Below, piece by piece: positions 61,581 through 64,000 of a DNA stretch of 64,000 bases (positions are counted from its first letter, which is position 1; each line of letters starts with the position of its first letter). Both the position numbers and the translations under genes were made by a program. The notes beneath the pieces are model-generated. The model saw only the letters and a list, made by a program, of their open reading frames with translations, was not told the DNA's origin and did no database searches. Source of the stretch: RGIG3013 sp045538935 (GTDB taxonomy: Bacteria > Bacillota > Clostridia > Oscillospirales > Acutalibacteraceae); contig JAZQEI010000011.1 in assembly GCA_045538935.1 (NCBI GenBank), positions 1 through 64,000 on the forward strand. The letters run 5' to 3'.

Positions 61581-64000
61581 ATGAAGCTTTTAGCCATAGA
61601 CGGAAACTCCATTATAAACCGCGCATTTTACGGAATAAAACTGCTAACCACAAAAGACGGCAGATACACAAATGCGGTATATGGCTTTATAAATATATTA
61701 AATCACCTTTTAGAATGCGAAGCACCTGAGTGTGTTGCTGTGGCTTTTGACCTCAAAAAACCGACCTTTAGGCATAAAGAATATTCTCTTTACAAAGCAG
61801 GCAGAAAAGGTATGCCCGAAGAGCTTGCAAGTCAGTTGCCCATTTTAAAAGAATGGCTAACACTTATGGGGTATAAAACCATTGAGTGTGAGGGTTATGA
61901 GGCCGACGATATTTTAGGTACTCTTGCAAATATTTTTGGCAAAGAAAACGAGTGCGTTATTGCTACGGGAGATCGTGACTCTTTACAGCTTGTAGATAAA
62001 AATGTTAAGGTCTTGCTCACAACCTCTAAGATGGGACAAACCTCTACTGTAGAATTTAACGAGCAAACCCTTTTTGAAAAATACTCGCTTACCCCACCAC
62101 AAATGATAGAACTAAAAGCACTTATGGGCGACAGTTCCGACAATATACCCGGTGTTGCAGGTGTAGGTGAAAAAACCGCAACCGAGCTTATAAAGCAGTT
62201 TTCTAATATAGACTATATTTACGAAAATTTAGACTCACTCGATATTAAAGACTCGGTTAAAGCAAAGCTTGTTGCCGGTAAAGATAGTGCATTCCTTAGC
62301 CGCTGGCTTGGTACTATTTGCAAGGATGCACCAATTTCTAAAAACACATCAGATTATTTAAAGAGCCCTACCGATTTTGAAAAGGTTGGCGCTCTAATGC
62401 GTGATTTAGAATTTTTTAAACTTATGGAAAAAATGGGCATAAGTGCACCCGCTGCCCAAACCGTAACCGAAAACAAAAACAAATGCGAATATTCGGTTAT
62501 TTCGTTAGAAGAATTTTTAAACAAAGCCAAAGAACAAGGTATAGTAAGCGCAGTATTAAACCTTACCGATAATTGTCTATGCTTTGCAGCAAGCAATACC
62601 GTTTGCTCGGCAGATTTATTTAGCTTTACCGATATTGATATTGTATCTAAAATATTGGAAGATGAGCAAATTGCTATTAGCGCTTACGATATTAAAAGCC
62701 TTTACAAATGGGCGTTTTTACAAAATATAAATATTAAAAATGCCGTTTTCGACCCCATGCTTGCAGGATATTTGCTAAGCCCGTCAGCATCGTCTTATGA
62801 ACTAGAGCGTTTAGGTTCAGAATACTCTGCTCCGGCACTTTGTATTAACGACTGTGATAATCAAACCATTAAAGATGCCGCTTTATGCTTTAATCTTACA
62901 AACCCGTTAAAAAAGCTTTTAGATGAAAACGAGCTTTACAGTTTATTTTACGATATTGAGCTTCCGTTATCAGAAGTACTAGCCAGTATGGAAACCGAGG
63001 GGTTTTTAATAGACGCCAACGGTTTAAAGGCATATGGTGATGAATTAGAACAACGAATTACAACCATTCAGAGCGAAATTTATTCTTTAATCGGTTACGA
63101 ATTTAACCTTAATTCTCCAAAACAGCTTGGTGTTGCGCTGTTTGAAAAATTAGGTCTTCCAACAAAAAAGAAGACCAAAAGCGGTTATTCAACCAATGCC
63201 GAGGTTTTAGAATCTTTAAAAGACGCTCACCCGGCAGTGTCGTTACTGCTAGAATACCGTCACCTTGCAAAGCTCAAGTCTACTTACTGTGACGGTCTTA
63301 TAAATACAGTGTCTATTGACGGCAGAATTCACTCTACATTCAACCAAACCGAAACCCGCACAGGCAGAATAAGTTCAACCGAGCCCAATTTGCAAAATAT
63401 TCCCGTAAGGCAAGCAGAAGGCAAGGTAATGCGCAAATTCTTTTTGGCAAAAGAGGGTTACGTTTTGTGTGATGCCGACTATTCGCAAATTGAACTTAGA
63501 GTGCTTGCCGACATTGCTAACGACACCACTATGATAGATGCATTTAATAATGGTGTCGACATTCACACTCTTACCGCCGCAAAGGTGTTTAATTTGCCTG
63601 AAAATATGGTAACACCGTTAATGAGAAGTCGTGCAAAGGCAGTAAACTTTGGTATAGTATACGGTATTGGTGCTTTTTCTCTTGCTAAAGATATTGGCGT
63701 TACAAGGGCCGAGGCTGACAGTTTTATTAAGGGTTATCTTAACACTTACAAGCAGGTTGATAACTATATGAAATCGGTAATAGATTCTGCTAAACAACAA
63801 GGATTTGTTACCACACTTTTTGGTAGACGTAGGTTTTTACCCGAATTATCATCATCAAACGGAATGTTAAGGGCCTTTGGTGAAAGGGTTGCGCGTAATA
63901 TGCCTATTCAGGGTACCGCGGCCGACATTATAAAAATTGCTATGGTTAAGGTTTATTTGCGCTTAAAGGCCGAAAAGCTCGATGCCAAACTCATTTTACA
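61581..64000 (+). CDS. polA: DNA polymerase I (partial, cut at window end)
   Basis: About 806 residues are present. Residues 1-290 are the 5'-3' exonuclease (LLAIDGNSIINRAFYGI, GYEADDILGTLA, ATGDRDSLQLVD, GDSSDNIPGVAGVGEKTA). The middle 3'-5' exonuclease-like region lacks the DxE carboxylates, a common state in Firmicutes PolA. The polymerase begins near 480: TRTGRISSTEPNLQNIP, CDADYSQIELRVLA (motif A), RSRAKAVNFGIVYG (motif B). Motif C lies beyond the window. ATG 61581 after GGAGG; the possible promoter is TTTTGGTGG...TATAAT near 61537. Confidence 0.97.
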   Translation, partial: MKLLAIDGNSIINRAFYGIKLLTTKDGRYTNAVYGFINILNHLLECEAPECVAVAFDLKKPTFRHKEYSLYKAGRKGMPEELASQLPILKEWLTLMGYKTIECEGYEADDILGTLANIFGKENECVIATGDRDSLQLVDKNVKVLLTTSKMGQTSTVEFNEQTLFEKYSLTPPQMIELKALMGDSSDNIPGVAGVGEKTATELIKQFSNIDYIYENLDSLDIKDSVKAKLVAGKDSAFLSRWLGTICKDAPISKNTSDYLKSPTDFEKVGALMRDLEFFKLMEKMGISAPAAQTVTENKNKCEYSVISLEEFLNKAKEQGIVSAVLNLTDNCLCFAASNTVCSADLFSFTDIDIVSKILEDEQIAISAYDIKSLYKWAFLQNINIKNAVFDPMLAGYLLSPSASSYELERLGSEYSAPALCINDCDNQTIKDAALCFNLTNPLKKLLDENELYSLFYDIELPLSEVLASMETEGFLIDANGLKAYGDELEQRITTIQSEIYSLIGYEFNLNSPKQLGVALFEKLGLPTKKKTKSGYSTNAEVLESLKDAHPAVSLLLEYRHLAKLKSTYCDGLINTVSIDGRIHSTFNQTETRTGRISSTEPNLQNIPVRQAEGKVMRKFFLAKEGYVLCDADYSQIELRVLADIANDTTMIDAFNNGVDIHTLTAAKVFNLPENMVTPLMRSRAKAVNFGIVYGIGAFSLAKDIGVTRAEADSFIKGYLNTYKQVDNYMKSVIDSAKQQGFVTTLFGRRRFLPELSSSNGMLRAFGERVARNMPIQGTAADIIKIAMVKVYLRLKAEKLDAKLIL

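Overview
The window comes from a low-GC, spore-forming anaerobe of the class Clostridia, most likely a gut or rumen Ruminococcaceae/Oscillospiraceae-type lineage. The evidence is a complete spoIIIAA-AH operon, two Asp23 genes in their usual Clostridia contexts (beside a fakA/yloV-like gene, and after spoIIIAH), pyruvate formate-lyase with its activase, a T-box leader, corrinoid methyltransferase genes, and many AraC-controlled glycan genes. The assignment is inferred from gene content only.

Layout. 1-2.0 kb: a truncated FAD/NAD disulfide reductase, a small P-loop kinase and a DMT permease. 2.1-18.2 kb: a patchwork. A truncated spoVAD (2455-3105), cut by a hairpin-forming MITE-like element, and an intact spoVAC (17741-18184) lie on the same strand but about 14.6 kb apart. 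Two further degraded copies of the spoVAC 3' end (about 10.39-10.43 and 13.42-13.57 kb) lie between them, each beside a near-identical terminator hairpin. Accessory cassettes sit between these copies: GH/EamA/AraC, pflB-pflA under a ZTP riboswitch, a HAD phosphatase, an AraC-sialidase fusion, pnuC with a structured leader, and AraC/UroD-like/GH78-like genes. This looks like stepwise insertion into an ancestral spoVAC-spoVAD operon. 18.2-29.4 kb: an orphan ABC ATPase, a GH31 remnant, an ACT-ACT-metallo-beta-lactamase protein, an isoleucine-type T-box controlling an HTH-cupin-acyl-CoA synthetase, DUF2284, a PocR/AraC-corrinoid-methyltransferase set, a GltS-like symporter and tRNA-Pro. 29.5-52.7 kb: mostly core genes: thioredoxin system, GH1, dTDP-rhamnose genes, alr, recG, fakA-like, Asp23, ymdB, a Wzz/BY-kinase/PHP-phosphatase capsule module, pgeF, an SPFH protein and spoIIIA. 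52.8-59.6 kb: an AraC regulator divergent from a six-gene sugar operon (TIM barrel, SIS, PfkB, SIS, GH20-like, GH113-like). 59.7-64 kb: yebC, dus and polA (cut by the window end).

How it fits together. The accessory genes point to breakdown of host or plant glycans under dedicated AraC sensors and to mixed-acid fermentation through formate. RNA-level control is conspicuous: a ZTP riboswitch, a T-box and two leaders I cannot assign. The most promising new biology is the Ile T-box on an acyl-CoA ligase, which suggests isoleucine synthesis by carboxylation of scavenged 2-methylbutyrate. Next are the insertion history of the spoVA locus, the AraC-sialidase one-component regulator, and the SIS/PfkB/GH operon whose GH20-like member has Lys where the catalytic Glu is expected.
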